64,000 bases of DNA from Semisulcospira habei (taxonomy: Eukaryota > Mollusca > Gastropoda > Semisulcospiridae), in NCBI GenBank assembly GCA_036245525.1, contig BTPG01000003.1, forward strand, positions 163,563,107 through 163,627,106, given 5' to 3'. Each line of letters begins with the position of its first letter. Positions within the stretch are counted from its first letter, which is position 1. The notes below the pieces were generated by a model, which was given only the letters and a program-made list of their open reading frames with translations, was not told the DNA's origin and made no database searches. A program made the position numbers and the translations under genes. Of this stretch, positions 53,982 to 62,687 are shown one piece after another.

Positions 53982-53991
53982 TTTACTTTAT

Positions 53992-54205
53992 TTAACTCAT
54001 TCTACCCCAAACACACCACAGCAAGATAAGGATCGACCATGATAGTTCAAGGGTGATGCCAGAATAGCTTGGCGCCTGTGGGCGCCAAGCTATTCTGGCA
54101 TCACCCTTGAACTATCATGGTCGATCTGTGTCCTGCTCTAGAGTGACGTCTTCAGTGGACAACGGCAAAATTTGCGGATTTCGTTGTTGGGGTAGAATGA
54201 GTTAA
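53992..54205 (+). mobile_element. Family B element, full length
   Basis: TTAACTCATTCTACCCC to GGGGTAGAATGAGTTAA; perfect arms, apex GCGCCTGTGGGCGC. Confidence 0.9.
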
Positions 54206-54259
54206 GTATAGGGGTCAGGTTCAGTTTTTTTTTTTAACGCGACATAAAAGTAGCTGTAC

Positions 54260-54864
54260 TTAACTCGGTATACATACAGACGTGACATCACTAACTCGGT
54301 ATACATACAGACGTGACATCACTAACTCGGTATACGTACAGACATGACATCACTAACTCGGTATACATACAGACATGACATCACTAACTCGGTATACATA
54401 CAGACGAGACATCACTAACTCGGTATACATACAGACGTGACATCACTAACTCGGTATACATACAGACATGACATCACTAACTCGGTATACATACAGACGT
54501 GACATCACTAACTCGGTACTAACTCGGTATACATACAGTCGTGACATCACTAACTCGGTATACATACAGACGTGACATCACTAACTCGGTACACATACAG
54601 ACGTGACATCACTAACTCGGTATACATACAGACGTGACATCACTAACTCGGTATACATACAGACGTGACATCACTAACTCGGTATACATACAGACATGAC
54701 ATCACTAACTCGGTATACATACAGACATGACATCACTAACTCGGTATACATACAGACATGACATCACTAACTCGGTATACATACAGACATGACATCACTA
54801 ACTCGGTATACATACAGACATGACATCACTGACTCGGTATACATACAGACATGACATCACTAAC
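54260..54864 (+). repeat. 31-bp minisatellite, about 19 units
   Basis: Unit reads ACTAACTCGGTATACATACA then GACGTGACATC. Units differ mainly at GACGTGACATC versus GACATGACATC. One unit is disturbed by a short duplication near 54518. There are no spacers between units. Confidence 0.97.
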
Positions 54865-54919
54865 ATTTATTTTGAAGAAAGGCAAAAGCTAGTAACTGCA
54901 GCAACACCAACAACACTGG

Positions 54920-55061
54920 CCATTTATGGACCACCATGGCATCATCATATCATCTTCGTCCTCATCATCATGCCAGAGTAGCAATTTTTTTATTTTGCAC
55001 GATGATGAGGATGAAGATGATATGATGATGCCATCATGGTGGTCCATGTGGTTGGGGACAG
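54920..55061. repeat. Two SINE-1 tails in inverted orientation
   Basis: TATGGACCACCATGGCATCA to CTCATCATCATGCCAGAG (forward) is followed by TTTTGCACGATGATGAGGAT to GTGGTCCATGTGGTTGGGGA (reverse). Both match the SINE-1 3' end at 22798-22860. They form a snap-back of about 50-base arms. Confidence 0.75.
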
Positions 55062-55069
55062 AAAAACCA

Positions 55070-55283
55070 ATAAGTCATTCTGCCCGCGTCACACCACAGC
55101 AAGATATGGCTCGACCATGATAGTACAAGAGTGGTGGCAGAATAACTTGGCGCCTGTAGGCGCCAAGCTATTCTGCCACCACCCTTGAACTATCATGGTC
55201 AATCTGTCTCCTGAATTGTAATGCAGTCCTTAGAGGATAACTCCAAAATGTGGGTATTTCGTACCTCGGGCGCAATGAGTTAA
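55070..55283 (+). mobile_element. Family B2 element
   Basis: ATAAGTCATTCTGCCCGCG to CGGGCGCAATGAGTTAA. Arms GAGTGGTGGCAGAATAAC / GCTATTCTGCCACCACCC; GGCAG/CTGCC differs from GCCAG/CTGGC in both arms. Confidence 0.82.
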
Positions 55284-55421
55284 CTAATCGACCAAGCAAG
55301 CAAGCAATCAATCAAACACATTGAAATAACCCGTACCACTAGCATCACCACTATACCAACAATAGCAACAACAACAACAACAAAGGCAAGAGAACAATTA
55401 ATTGTCAATTTTCTCTTAACC

Positions 55422-55482
55422 TTAACCCTTTGGCTGTAGGTGGCGCTGTTTGTTGCGAATAAAAGCGCTATCGACAGCCGGC
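55422..55482. mobile_element. Family E palindrome, right end missing
   Basis: TTAACCCTTTGGCTGTAGGT, then AAAGCGCTATCGACAGCCGG; the centre and right TTAA are lost. Confidence 0.68.
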
Positions 55483-55668
55483 CCATGCGCCCTTGTGACT
55501 TGGGTATCTTCTCCGCTGTTACACCTGTACTTTGCCCTGATCTTGGGTATTTGCCAGTAAAAAGAGCGTCAACACACGCTACGGTTGAGTCACAACTGTT
55601 GTTCAGTGCTATTTCCAGCCAAGGTGGGCTATTTTGGCTCACCTACGTGGTAAAACGATCATCTCACT

Positions 55669-55881
55669 TTAACCCATTCAGCCCTGACGCACAACAGCAG
55701 GAGATGATGGGTCGACCATGATAATTCAAGGGTATTGCCAGCTTAGCTTGGCGCCTGTCGGCGCCACGCTAATCTGGGACTGCCCTTAAAATATCATGGT
55801 CGATCCATCTCCTGCATCAGGTGCATAGTTGTTAGATGACGCCTCCAAAACTTGGGAAATACGTGGGGTTAAATGAGTTAA
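55669..55881 (-). mobile_element. Family B3 element, reversed
   Basis: TTAACCCATTCAGCCCTGAC to GGGGTTAAATGAGTTAA; several unpaired changes in the right arm. Confidence 0.83.
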
Positions 55882-56014
55882 CACGCTTCTCTTTCCAGAG
55901 AAAAGTGTAGAAGATGAATATGTATATGTGGCTATAGAACCCCACTAGCAGTTTAAGGTACAGTGTCTTTACAGGCGCCAAATAATCAGACACCACCTTG
56001 AGCTGTCCAGCCAA

Positions 56015-56443
56015 TGAGCCCTTTCACATTGCCAGTAGACGCAGATTGTGTTTCTGCAGTCATGTTAAGTGATTCAGTCCCGACACACCACAGACAGATA
56101 TGGTTCGACCATGATAGTTCAAGGGTGGTGCCAGAATAGCTTGGCGCCTAAAGGCGCCAAGCTATTCTGGCTCTACCCTTGAACTATCATGATCGATCTG
56201 TCTCCTGAAATGTAATGCAGTCCGCAGAGGACAACTCCAAAATGTGGGGATTTCGCACTTGGGACGCAATGAGTTAAATTCAACGTCAAAGATGCACAGC
56301 CGTCAAAAGGACATGGACACGAAGTGATTTCAGCAAGAGGCATAGATCCTCACGAGTCCCCGCAACCGCGGGGGCTCATCAGGGTGTATACCTCTTGCAG
56401 TTGGATGGACGCACATTTATTTTTCTCGGCTGCGAAGGGGTTG
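56015..56443 (-). mobile_element. Family A element containing a B2 insertion
   Basis: The reversed A right end (CCCTTTCACATTGCCAGTAG, CGCAGATTGTGTTTCTG, 56019-56056) precedes the B2 element. The rest of A (ATTCAACGTCAAAGATGC, hairpin, CTCGGCTGCGAAGGGGTT) follows it. Other A copies read GAATTAACAAAGATTTC here without interruption. Confidence 0.88.
56065..56277 (+). mobile_element. Family B2 element nested in family A
   Basis: TTAAGTGATTCAGTCCCGAC to GGGACGCAATGAGTTAA. It occupies the internal TTAA of the A element and both copies of TTAA are present. Confidence 0.9.
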
Positions 56444-56604
56444 GGATCAATGACACTACTAGTGTGGTGCTTTGGACAGACGATTCCTTATTGTGAGTTG
56501 ATTGTTTATGGGTGTGAAAGAATTTGAAGTTTCAAGTTTCTCTTCATAGATAGACAGAGATCACGATGTCCTTCCGGGAGTGCTGTGGATATGTTCAAGG
56601 AGTC

Positions 56605-56720
56605 CCTTTTTGGGGGGGTGGGGTGGGGGATGGGTGGGTGAGTTGGGTGGGATTGGGGGTAGGGGGATTGGGGGTGGGTGGGAGTGGTGAGTTAAAAGGA
56701 GTGGGGTGGGTGGTGGTTAA
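56605..56720. repeat. G-rich tract with repeated GGGTGGG motifs
   Basis: Many runs of three to seven G separated by one to four bases; has the pattern needed for G-quadruplexes on this strand. Confidence 0.85.
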
Positions 56721-56949
56721 ATAAGGACATTCCATGAACCGTTGAAATAAGCAAAATCATTACACTTTGGTGAAATGTTCTGCAAATATTTCGGACCCTA
56801 TATACTAAAAGCCCGCCGTGATATAGCCGAAGTCGCCTGCTTGGCGTGAAAACCTAACAACTTACTATACGAAAATCATATAGAGTCAGATATATACGAG
56901 TAAATGACAGTGTCAACCAGCGACATACAACAACAATGTATGAAAGGTC

Positions 56950-57055
56950 CTTACTAGTTCAAGGGTGATGCCAGATAAGCTTGGCTCCTAGAGGCGGCAA
57001 GCTTATCTGGCAATACCCTTGAACATATCATGGTCGATGAAGATCTCCTGAACTG
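56950..57055. mobile_element. Family B-like hairpin, divergent
   Basis: AGTTCAAGGGTGATGCCAGA opposite TCTGGCAATACCCTTGAACA; GATAAGC/GCTTATC replaces GAATAGC/GCTATTC in both arms. Confidence 0.7.
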
Positions 57056-57215
57056 ACATAATGTAGCGTTACAGACTGACGGCACCTCACAGATTTCGAC
57101 CTGAGAGTTCATTGTAATAACAAACAATATGCAATGACGGCAAAGCCCTTTAGAAACAGCGCTGAAAAACTTCGAGGAATTTCAATTATGAGGACAGGCA
57201 ACTGGTGCGATCCTA

Positions 57216-57315
57216 GTAGCGACAGGTCCTCGGGCCGACGTCGGCCTCAGTGAGGCCCGTGCACAGCCTTGCGCGGGCCCACTGCGGCCGACGTAGGCCC
57301 GAGGACCTGCCGCTT
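57216..57315. mobile_element. Family C palindrome, full length
   Basis: GTAGCGACAGGTCCTCGGGC opposite GCCCGAGGACCTGCCGCTTG. The outer arms GCGACAGGTC/GACCTGCCGC differ from GCAAAAGGTC/GACCTTTTGC on both sides. Confidence 0.82.
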
Positions 57316-57428
57316 GCTTGAACTGGCCTAAAGAAGAACTAAAGCTTACAACCTGTCTGTTCAGCGCTTACTGTAAGAGGATCGGACAGAACGGCCCTGA
57401 GCTGGCGAACAGCTTAGAAACCCCGCCG

Positions 57429-57431
57429 CCC

Positions 57432-57462
<31 letters not shown>

Positions 57463-57479
57463 AAAAAAAAAAAAAAAAA
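57429..57479. repeat. C tract joined to A tract
   Basis: About 24 C directly followed by about 27 A; flanked by CCGCCG. Confidence 0.95.
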
Positions 57480-57490
57480 CCCACCCTGGT

Positions 57491-57661
57491 AACGCCTTCA
57501 CTGCGGAGAAAAACTGAGTATAACCCAGCTGCATGGGCTCATGAGGATCTATGCCTGTTTCTGACTCCACTTCGTGTCCATATTTCTAAGACGGATCATG
57601 CTCTTTGTGAATAAACAAAGAGTCAAAAAAAAACGGTCTGCGTCCTCTTGGCATTTAAGGA
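57491..57661 (+). mobile_element. Family A element, left arm deleted
   Basis: GCCTTCACTGCGGAGAAAAA, then GCTGCATGGGCTCATGAGGA; the tail ends CTTGGCATTTAAGGAG. Confidence 0.72.
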
Positions 57662-57878
57662 GATATTTTGAATTATCGACAATTTTTTTTTTGTCGGGAG
57701 AAGATAGCTTTGTTTAACGTGCAAAAATAAACAACAATCAGACCTAACTGTCATGGTCCATCTGTCTCCCGCTGTAGCTTGAGCACCCCCCCCCCCTCCA
57801 CCCCTGCCTCACCCCTGAACAAGTTACAGACACTGACAATGAGATGAAATGAAAGTAGAGCTAACAACATGTCGATGT

Positions 57879-58090
57879 TTAGCTCATTAAGCCATGAGGA
57901 CGCTATTATCAAATTTCGGACATATCTTCTGAGGTTTACGTCACATTCTGGAGACAGATCAACCATGACAGTTCAAGGGTGGTGTCAGAATAGATTGGCG
58001 CCTATAGGCGCCAAGCTATTCTGACAGCACCCTTGAACAGTCATGGTCGATCAATGTCCTGTAATAGCGGGCCAGGGCTGTATGGGTTAA
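57879..58090 (-). mobile_element. Family B2/B3 intermediate element
   Basis: TTAGCTCATTAAGCCATGAG to GGGCTGTATGGGTTAA. Arms GGGTGGTGTCAGAATAGA / GCTATTCTGACAGCACCC; the GTCAG/CTGAC variant is in both arms. Confidence 0.78.
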
Positions 58091-58245
58091 CGCTCAAGTT
58101 ATGAGACGAATGTTCGGTATGCGACGTCAAGCGGACACGCACCTACTAACCTGCATGTTCGCGACGTCCTAAATACAGCAGTAGATTTTTTTTTGGGTCT
58201 GATTGATGAATCATTCTAGCTATTTAAATGGGACCGATGTATGCC

Positions 58246-58317
58246 ACCAAGAGGCATAGCCTCTCATGAAACCCTGCATCCTGCGTGAGCTCATGAGAGT
58301 CTCTTTCTTTCGCAGAG
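58246..58317. repeat. Decayed family A hairpin
   Basis: ACCAAGAGGCATAGCCTCTC opposite CATGAGAGTCTCTTTCTTTC. Confidence 0.55.
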
Positions 58318-58416
58318 AGAAGACGCACGCTCGGATCGTTGAAATGCACCAGTAAAGTTCCTTCGACTGGTGATCTCAGGCTTATGTTAGAATGATATCT
58401 CGACTTCCTTCCGACT

Positions 58417-58463
58417 TCAGGGGCTTATGAGAGTCTGTGTCTCTTGCAGCATGAAGGGGTACG
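58417..58463. repeat. Right hairpin arm of a family A element
   Basis: TTCAGGGGCTTATGAGAGTC, TGTCTCTTGCAG and a worn GAAGGGGTAC. Confidence 0.5.
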
Positions 58464-58986
58464 TTCGCATCGTGCATATACAGTATAGTGACCCAGTATG
58501 TCTGGCGGGTCGCCTTGCTAGGACACGGGACAGCAAACATCAGGTTTTGGGCGCAGGGAGGTGGTGGTGGGGATAGGGAGGCTGGTGGGGGAGGAGATGA
58601 TGAGGCGAGGGAGGAGGAGAGGTGATAGGGTGAAGGGGGAGGCGGGGGGGGGGGGGGGGGAGGGGGGAATGCGGGGCGAGGGCGAGGGCGAAATGTCTCA
58701 GACGTTGGAGGAATGTTCTCGAAATCCGAGACAAACTTGATGCATGCTGGATAACAATGTCTGTTAAATGATTGACTATTAACAGTTTTGTCTGGAATGA
58801 ACTTTTCGAGAGAGGGAGATACCTTAAGAAAAATTATCTCATCCGTCAAATCCCATAGGTGTTTGGTTTTCCCAAAATGTTTTAAACACAGCAAAGGGCA
58901 TTAATAATTAAGGCATACCATTATACATATGACATGCATTGAAAAATTCAACGTTGCGCACACAAAGTACCAATGCTATTTGTCAT
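58464..58986. other. No gene; G-rich stretch on this strand
   Basis: GGGAGG-type repeats at 58550-58690 give a proline-rich reverse frame (58382-58894) that I regard as compositional. Confidence 0.5.
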
Positions 58987-58988
58987 CG

Positions 58989-59065
<77 letters not shown>

Positions 59066-59099
59066 ACACACGCACACACGCACGCACGCACGCACGCAC

Positions 59100-59150
<51 letters not shown>
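58987..59150. repeat. (CA)n microsatellite
   Basis: CA array with ACGCACGC interruptions at about 59070-59105. Confidence 0.98.
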
Positions 59151-59152
<2 letters not shown>

Positions 59153-59318
59153 GCAACCCTGAAGAATGTTCTTAATATCACTGACCAGATAATTATAACC
59201 AACGTAATGTTGAATCATTTTGCAAGCAATTCTGAAACAAACGTAGGCCTGTACTTTTAATGAGTTACGCACAGTGCACTCTAAGCCTAGCAAAGTACTT
59301 TGGAATCCTATTTTGTGG

Positions 59319-59531
59319 TTCACCACTTCCATGCCGAAAAGAAAGTGAACCCGAACCACTTGCAAGTGACATAGATCTTCATGAGTCCCGCAGTTACGGG
59401 GAGCTCATAAAGACCTGTGCCTCTTGCTAACATCATTGGTATCCATGTTTCCTGGACGGTTAAGGTTTCTTGGCGACGAATTAAAAAATGTCAGAGGGAC
59501 AATCTGCGTCCACTGGCAGGAAAGGGGTTAA
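59319..59531 (+). mobile_element. Family A element, left end worn
   Basis: TTCACCACTTCCATGCCGAA to CTGGCAGGAAAGGGGTTAA. Retains CAATCTGCGTCCACTGGCAG, the intact version of the site split in the copy at 63-537. Confidence 0.83.
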
Positions 59532-59582
59532 ACTTGAAACGAATCTCCTTTTCTTTGCAGGTGTCATATTGCTGATATATGC

Positions 59583-59707
59583 TCACAAACCAGATAGGTG
59601 AGGCCTGGTAGAACTGTACACATACCAAAGGGAATTACTCAGCGTTGGACACACAAACAGTTAAATCCCCTGCCCCCGCCTATCAGGCACCTAATCGCCA
59701 GCCCACA
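59583..59707 (+). repeat. Dispersed repeat L, copy 3
   Basis: CTCACAAACCAGATAGGTGA to AATCGCCAGCCCACAG, with a 10-bp gap relative to 28105-28232. Confidence 0.75.
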
Positions 59708-59966
59708 GAAAAATACGCAGGTACAGAACAAGTCGATCATATACATCCATAAAAAGGATGCATCTAATCAAGCCTATAACCCATGTCTGTTTCTGGAACA
59801 TAGGAAATAGGCAGGAGAAACACACATACACATGCATGATCTGTATGATCATGATAACAAATAGCATGATAGCGATAACAGCATCTGCTGACACATTGGG
59901 TGCTGAGGCCGACATTCCTAAATTTGGGAGCTGTGTGCATATTACTACTAATCAGTATAGGGGGCG

Positions 59967-60160
59967 GTTCGATTATGATAGTTCAAGGATGGTGCCAGAA
60001 TACCTTAACTCAATCGAGACGTGCTGCGGTTGGAAAGGTCGCAAGTTCGAATCCAGTTGTGGTGAACGTTTTGTTCAGACCCCTTTTAGTGCACCGTCTT
60101 TGAAATCACATTATTTTGTGATGGCAAAAGACTAACTAAGCACTAAACGCTTAACGTCAA
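59967..60160 (+). repeat. Composite: B half, D half, then SINE-like repeat N
   Basis: GATAGTTCAAGGATGGTGCC (B2 left arm) runs into CTTAACTCAATCGAGACGTG (D left half), then AAGTTCGAATCCAGTTGTGG (tRNA box B-like), GTTCAGACCCCTTTTAGTGC and AAGTTTACGGGTA. Three broken elements abut. Confidence 0.6.
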
Positions 60161-60175
60161 AAGTTTACGGGTATT

Positions 60176-60391
60176 TTAACCCATTTAACTCCGACACGCT
60201 ACAGCAGGAGATGGCCCGACCTTGATAATTCAAGGGTAGTGACAGATTAGTTTGGCGCCTGATGGCGCCAAGCTAATCTGGCACTACACCCTAGAATTAC
60301 CATGGTCGATCGATCTTCTGCTAGTGGTACATATTCTTTTGGCGACATCTTCAAAATTTGGGAAATACCGCCTTGGGTTTAAATGGTTTAA
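60176..60391 (-). mobile_element. Family B3 element, reversed
   Basis: TTAACCCATTTAACTCCGAC to GGGTTTAAATGGTTTAA. Confidence 0.83.
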
Positions 60392-60607
60392 CTTGCAATC
60401 ACTCATCTCGGCGTGTTCCGTCTGCCTGAGGCCTTGATCTTCACGAGCACCTACGTGAATTTCTGAGGAATGTAATGTAATTTCAATATCAATTGCAAAA
60501 GTCGTATTAATAGTGTTGTGTTCAAAGCCTGGTTTTTCCAAACAACTTTTTTACCTTCCATGATTTGCTCTTGCGCGAGCCACGGGCACGCCCCGCAATG
60601 GCTGTAA

Positions 60608-60822
60608 CATCACTCATTGTACCCCAAGACCGAAATCCCCAAATTTTGCCGTTGTCCTCTGAAGAATGCATTGCAGTGCAGGACACAGATCGACCATGAT
60701 AGTTCAAGGGTGATGCCAGAATAGCTTGGCGCCCATAGGCGCCAAGCTATTCTGGCATCACCCTTGAACTATCATGGTCGATCCATATCTTGCTGTGGTG
60801 TGTCTGGGGCAGAATGGGTTAA
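60608..60822 (-). mobile_element. Family B element, reversed
   Basis: ATCACTCATTGTACCCCAAG (left TTAA lost) to TCTGGGGCAGAATGGGTTAA; perfect hairpin arms. Confidence 0.85.
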
Positions 60823-61130
60823 AGCAAACCCCTCTTGCTCAAAGCGATGCTACTGAAGAAGAAAAGGAGAAAGGAGAGACACTGCTACGACAAAAGTGCA
60901 CATGCCATTTCAACTCAGAGCCGTAACTCTAGATTCCGACCTTTGAATTTTAGTTTCCACTAAGCTCAAATGTCCAAATTGGATGTCCCCCTCCCAAATG
61001 TCCAAATTGGATGCCCTGGCCCTCCCCTCTCCCCCACACACACCCTGTCTGTCTGTCCCTAACCTCTCTCGCCCCTTTCCTATCCCAGGGCCGCCAGATC
61101 GATGCTGTCCTGCAAAGGCAAAAGCAAGTC

Positions 61131-61190
61131 AATTTTGTGAAAAGCGAGATGTTCATTCTATCGCAATGAAAATCTCGCTTTAAAAAATGG
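61131..61190. mobile_element. Family M palindrome, copy 2
   Basis: GTGAAAAGCGAGATGTTCAT opposite ATGAAAATCTCGCTTTAAAA. Confidence 0.6.
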
Positions 61191-61252
61191 GCATAGTGTC
61201 GTTTCCCTTCACAGGATACGGTGTCTTCAGCCTCTGAACCTGCACCCATCTA

Positions 61253-61304
61253 CACGAAGCATAGATGCTCACGGGCCCTGGATCTATGTATCTTGCTGGC
61301 AGAT
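61253..61304. repeat. Decayed family A hairpin
   Basis: GAAGCATAGATGCTCACGGG against GATCTATGTATCTTGCTGG. Confidence 0.5.
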
Positions 61305-61355
61305 ATCAGCTCCATTTACATCATCGAATCTAAGGTAACCAGAGGCAGCACTGGC

Positions 61356-61449
61356 TTAACCCTCTCATCGCCGAAACACAGTAGTCAATACCCAAACGCA
61401 AGAGGCATACATCCTCATGAGCTCCCTCACTTCATGAGGATCTATGCCT
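61356..61449 (+). mobile_element. Family A element, right part missing
   Basis: TTAACCCTCTCATCGCCGAA, hairpin with a shortened apex, then replaced by a tandem repeat. Confidence 0.7.
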
Positions 61450-61503
61450 GAAAGTAAGGGTCAGGGTTGAAAGTAAGGGTCAGGGTTGAAAGTAAGGGTC
61501 AGG
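61450..61503 (+). repeat. Three tandem units of about 20 bp
   Basis: GAAAGTAAGGGTCAGGGTT, repeated three times (the last unit incomplete), starting exactly where the family A element stops. Confidence 0.9.
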
Positions 61504-62170
61504 AACACATAGTTGAGATAGTTGACATAGTATTTGCTGTGTGCTCGAGGCGATACGGCCAAATATTGACCAATCGCGAGGGGTCAAGCGCCTGACATCC
61601 AGTGGTGACCCACTGACACACAGCTTATTTCTTGACCTCGTCGTAAAGGCACGTATCTGTGCTCACTGTAAGGACAGATAGAATGAGGGGGAAAACAATG
61701 TTTCACGCGATGCACTTTTAAGAAGGGGCTGGGGGGTGGGGGGGGGTGGGGGGGGGGGTGGGGGGTGGGAGAGAGAAGTAGAGCGCTTTGGGGGCTGCTG
61801 TCACGAATTCACCAAGTCATCAGGCAATGACTAATCACAAAAAATAATACCCGAGCATGAGGAATGTTACGCCGAACGAATTCCGTAATCCACGCATTCC
61901 GACTTTTGTGTGTATGTGTGTTGGGGGTGGGGGGGGGGGGGGGGGGGGGAAGGGGAGGGGGGTATCACTATTTTCAGATGAAACACCAAAATACGTCAAT
62001 CACATGTCGCAGTTCAAACCAAAGGCACCCTTTTGCATCCTAGACGCTATCAACTGCCCTTGTGTCAGAATAAGCATTTTTCCATTCATCGTTTGCAAAT
62101 CCCCCCCCCCCCTTTCCTAAAAAAAATAAAAATAAAAATAAATAAATAAATATTTTTTTTTTTCATTTTG
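61504..62170. other. No gene; G tracts
   Basis: G-rich runs at 61728-61768 and 61922-61960, a C run at 62101-62112 and an A/T-rich run to 62163. Confidence 0.6.
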
Positions 62171-62244
62171 CATGATGATGAGGATGAGGGTGATTATATG
62201 ATGATGCCATGGTGGTCCATGTGGTTGGGGACTGCGTGACACTC
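62171..62244 (-). mobile_element. SINE-1 3' tail, reversed fragment
   Basis: GCATGATGATGAGGATGAGG to GGTCCATGTGGTTGGGGACT is the reverse complement of the SINE-1 end at 22798-22860. An A-rich tail lies on its left. Confidence 0.75.
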
Positions 62245-62375
62245 CACAAGGATACCTTCACTCGAATGACATGCTAAGCACATCGCTCGAATAAACGGTG
62301 CACCCCTGATGCCTCCCCCGACCGGCCCCATACGGGAAGCACCCCCCCCCCCCCACCCCGCCCCCCCCCCAACAA

Positions 62376-62453
62376 AAAAAAAAAAAAAAAAAAAAAAACA
62401 AAATAATAATAAAATAAAATAAATAAATAATAAATAAATAAATAAATAAATGA

Positions 62454-62492
<39 letters not shown>

Positions 62493-62580
62493 TAATAATA
62501 ATAAATAATAATAATAATAAATAAATAAAATAAAAATAAATGAATAAAAAAAATAAAAAAATAAAATATAAAAAAAAAAA
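62376..62580. repeat. A tract and (AAT)/(AAAT)n
   Basis: A run of about 28 at 62371-62398 followed by mixed AAT and AAAT repeats. Isoleucine- and tyrosine-rich reverse frames are artefacts. Confidence 0.95.
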
Positions 62581-62687
62581 CCGGCACGTGAGCGCAAGTG
62601 GTGTGATCAAAATAATAATAATTGCATAAAAAGAAATTTAAAATAATAGAAAAGGAATTTTTCTTTAGACAACACGAATAATTTAAT

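Noticed and set aside
54260..54864. CRISPR-like array
   Set aside because: The 31-bp units abut with no unique spacers, and the context is a eukaryotic repeat desert.
62194..62610. Isoleucine/tyrosine-rich membrane-like protein
   Set aside because: It is a translation of the A tract and AAT repeats at 62371-62580.
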